Assembly (NCBI GenBank): GCA_016715905.1
Contig: JADJXI010000003.1
Coordinates: 372,001 to 436,000 of the forward strand
DNA from: Sphingobacteriaceae bacterium
GTDB lineage: Bacteria; Bacteroidota; Bacteroidia; B-17B0; Aurantibacillaceae
DNA: 64,000 nt
Direction of reading: 5' to 3'
Made by a program: the position numbers and the translations under genes. A model generated the notes under the pieces. It searched no databases, was not told the DNA's origin, and saw only the letters and a program-made list of their open reading frames with translations. Shown here piece by piece: positions 63,769 to 64,000 of this stretch (within the stretch, counting starts at the first letter, position 1; each line of letters begins with the position of its first letter).

Positions 63769-64000
63769 TTACTTACGAGTAACTATAAACTTTTTATTAA
63801 GAGAAAACTTATTAATTGTACCATTTATGAAATAAATACCCGTCACTATTGTACTCACATTCAATTCTATTTTACTTCCTAGAATTAAATAAGACAAATT
63901 TTGCTTTGTTCCCAAAACATTCTCATATCTCAAATCAAGATTGTTGGTGCAAGCAATATAAAACTTATCAACTGAATCAGAATGTAAAATATTAACACTA
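63769..64000 (-). CDS. 3' end of a T9SS-sorted protein gene (partial)
   Basis: Minus-strand reading frame running off the window end; stop TAA at 63771-63769. The 77 visible residues include IACTNNLDLRYENVLG, SKIELNVSTIVTGIYF and FSLNKKFIVTRK, the pattern of a T9SS type A sorting domain. The rest of the protein is outside the window. The 116 bases between this stop and the ygiD start hold nothing evident. Confidence 0.8.
   Translation of the reverse strand, partial: SVNILHSDSVDKFYIACTNNLDLRYENVLGTKQNLSYLILGSKIELNVSTIVTGIYFINGTINKFSLNKKFIVTRK

Noticed and set aside
1..64000. CRISPR arrays, tRNA or rRNA genes, or classical insertion sequences
   Set aside because: I found no regularly spaced repeats, CCA-ending cloverleafs, rRNA segments or transposase reading frames. 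The only mobile-like item is the leuS insert.

Overview
The window is AT-rich chromosomal DNA from a member of the Bacteroidota. The evidence is consistent. Type IX secretion (T9SS) sorting domains of both the type A and type B (gliding-associated) kinds occur, together with a PorV-like outer-membrane protein. DUF4270 and DUF1287 proteins, a HisKA_2-type kinase and several promoter -7 boxes of the form TAnnTTTG (the Bacteroidota sigma consensus) also point this way. Gene density is high and no rRNA, tRNA, CRISPR array or classical insertion sequence was seen. Non-ATG starts are frequent.

Layout. 1-9.6 kb: an outer-membrane/secretion cluster with a TonB-dependent receptor, a 1511-aa exported protein and a PorV-like protein. 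9.6-16.3 kb: greA, a HIT-family hydrolase, glyS, an exported beta-propeller-like protein, panC and a shortened glycogen-synthase-like protein. 16.3-28.7 kb: a DUF4270 lipoprotein, a polysaccharide-deacetylase-like protein, an ECF sigma/anti-sigma pair divergent from a YfiR-TPR-SpoIIE-phosphatase signalling operon, then a thioesterase, an isoprenyl synthase and rfbA on the minus strand. 28.7-32.5 kb: small secreted proteins and a large GEVED/Ig-like adhesin with a T9SS type B signal, broken by a frameshift. 32.5-37.4 kb: thyA and a cyclase-family hydrolase, followed by ECF sigma, zinc-binding anti-sigma, a Cys-rich exported precursor peptide, a DUF692/MNIO enzyme, a DUF2063 partner and DoxX. 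This last block is a bufferin/HvfABCD-type peptide-modification operon, probably for copper or other metal stress. 38.5-54.0 kb: a complete Bacteroidota-style division and cell-wall (dcw) operon, mraZ to ftsZ, with a four-copy 10-bp-phased MraZ operator. 54.1-64 kb: a histidine kinase, leuS, recF, a TPR membrane protein, ribH, a cobalamin riboswitch controlling a T9SS-sorted surface protein, a lipoprotein, a DODA-type dioxygenase, and the 3' end of another T9SS-sorted gene.

Two items stand out. First, leuS carries an in-frame 441-bp insert (57215-57655). It has imperfect terminal inverted repeats ending AGCCTCA/TGAGGCT and hairpins at both ends, and it encodes a DUF559 (Vsr-like) nuclease domain. 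It looks like a translated, palindrome-bounded mobile element inside an essential enzyme. Second, the MNIO peptide operon encodes a Bacteroidota precursor with seven CGE motifs of mixed context. It has its own sigma factor, and a terminator separates precursor from enzymes.
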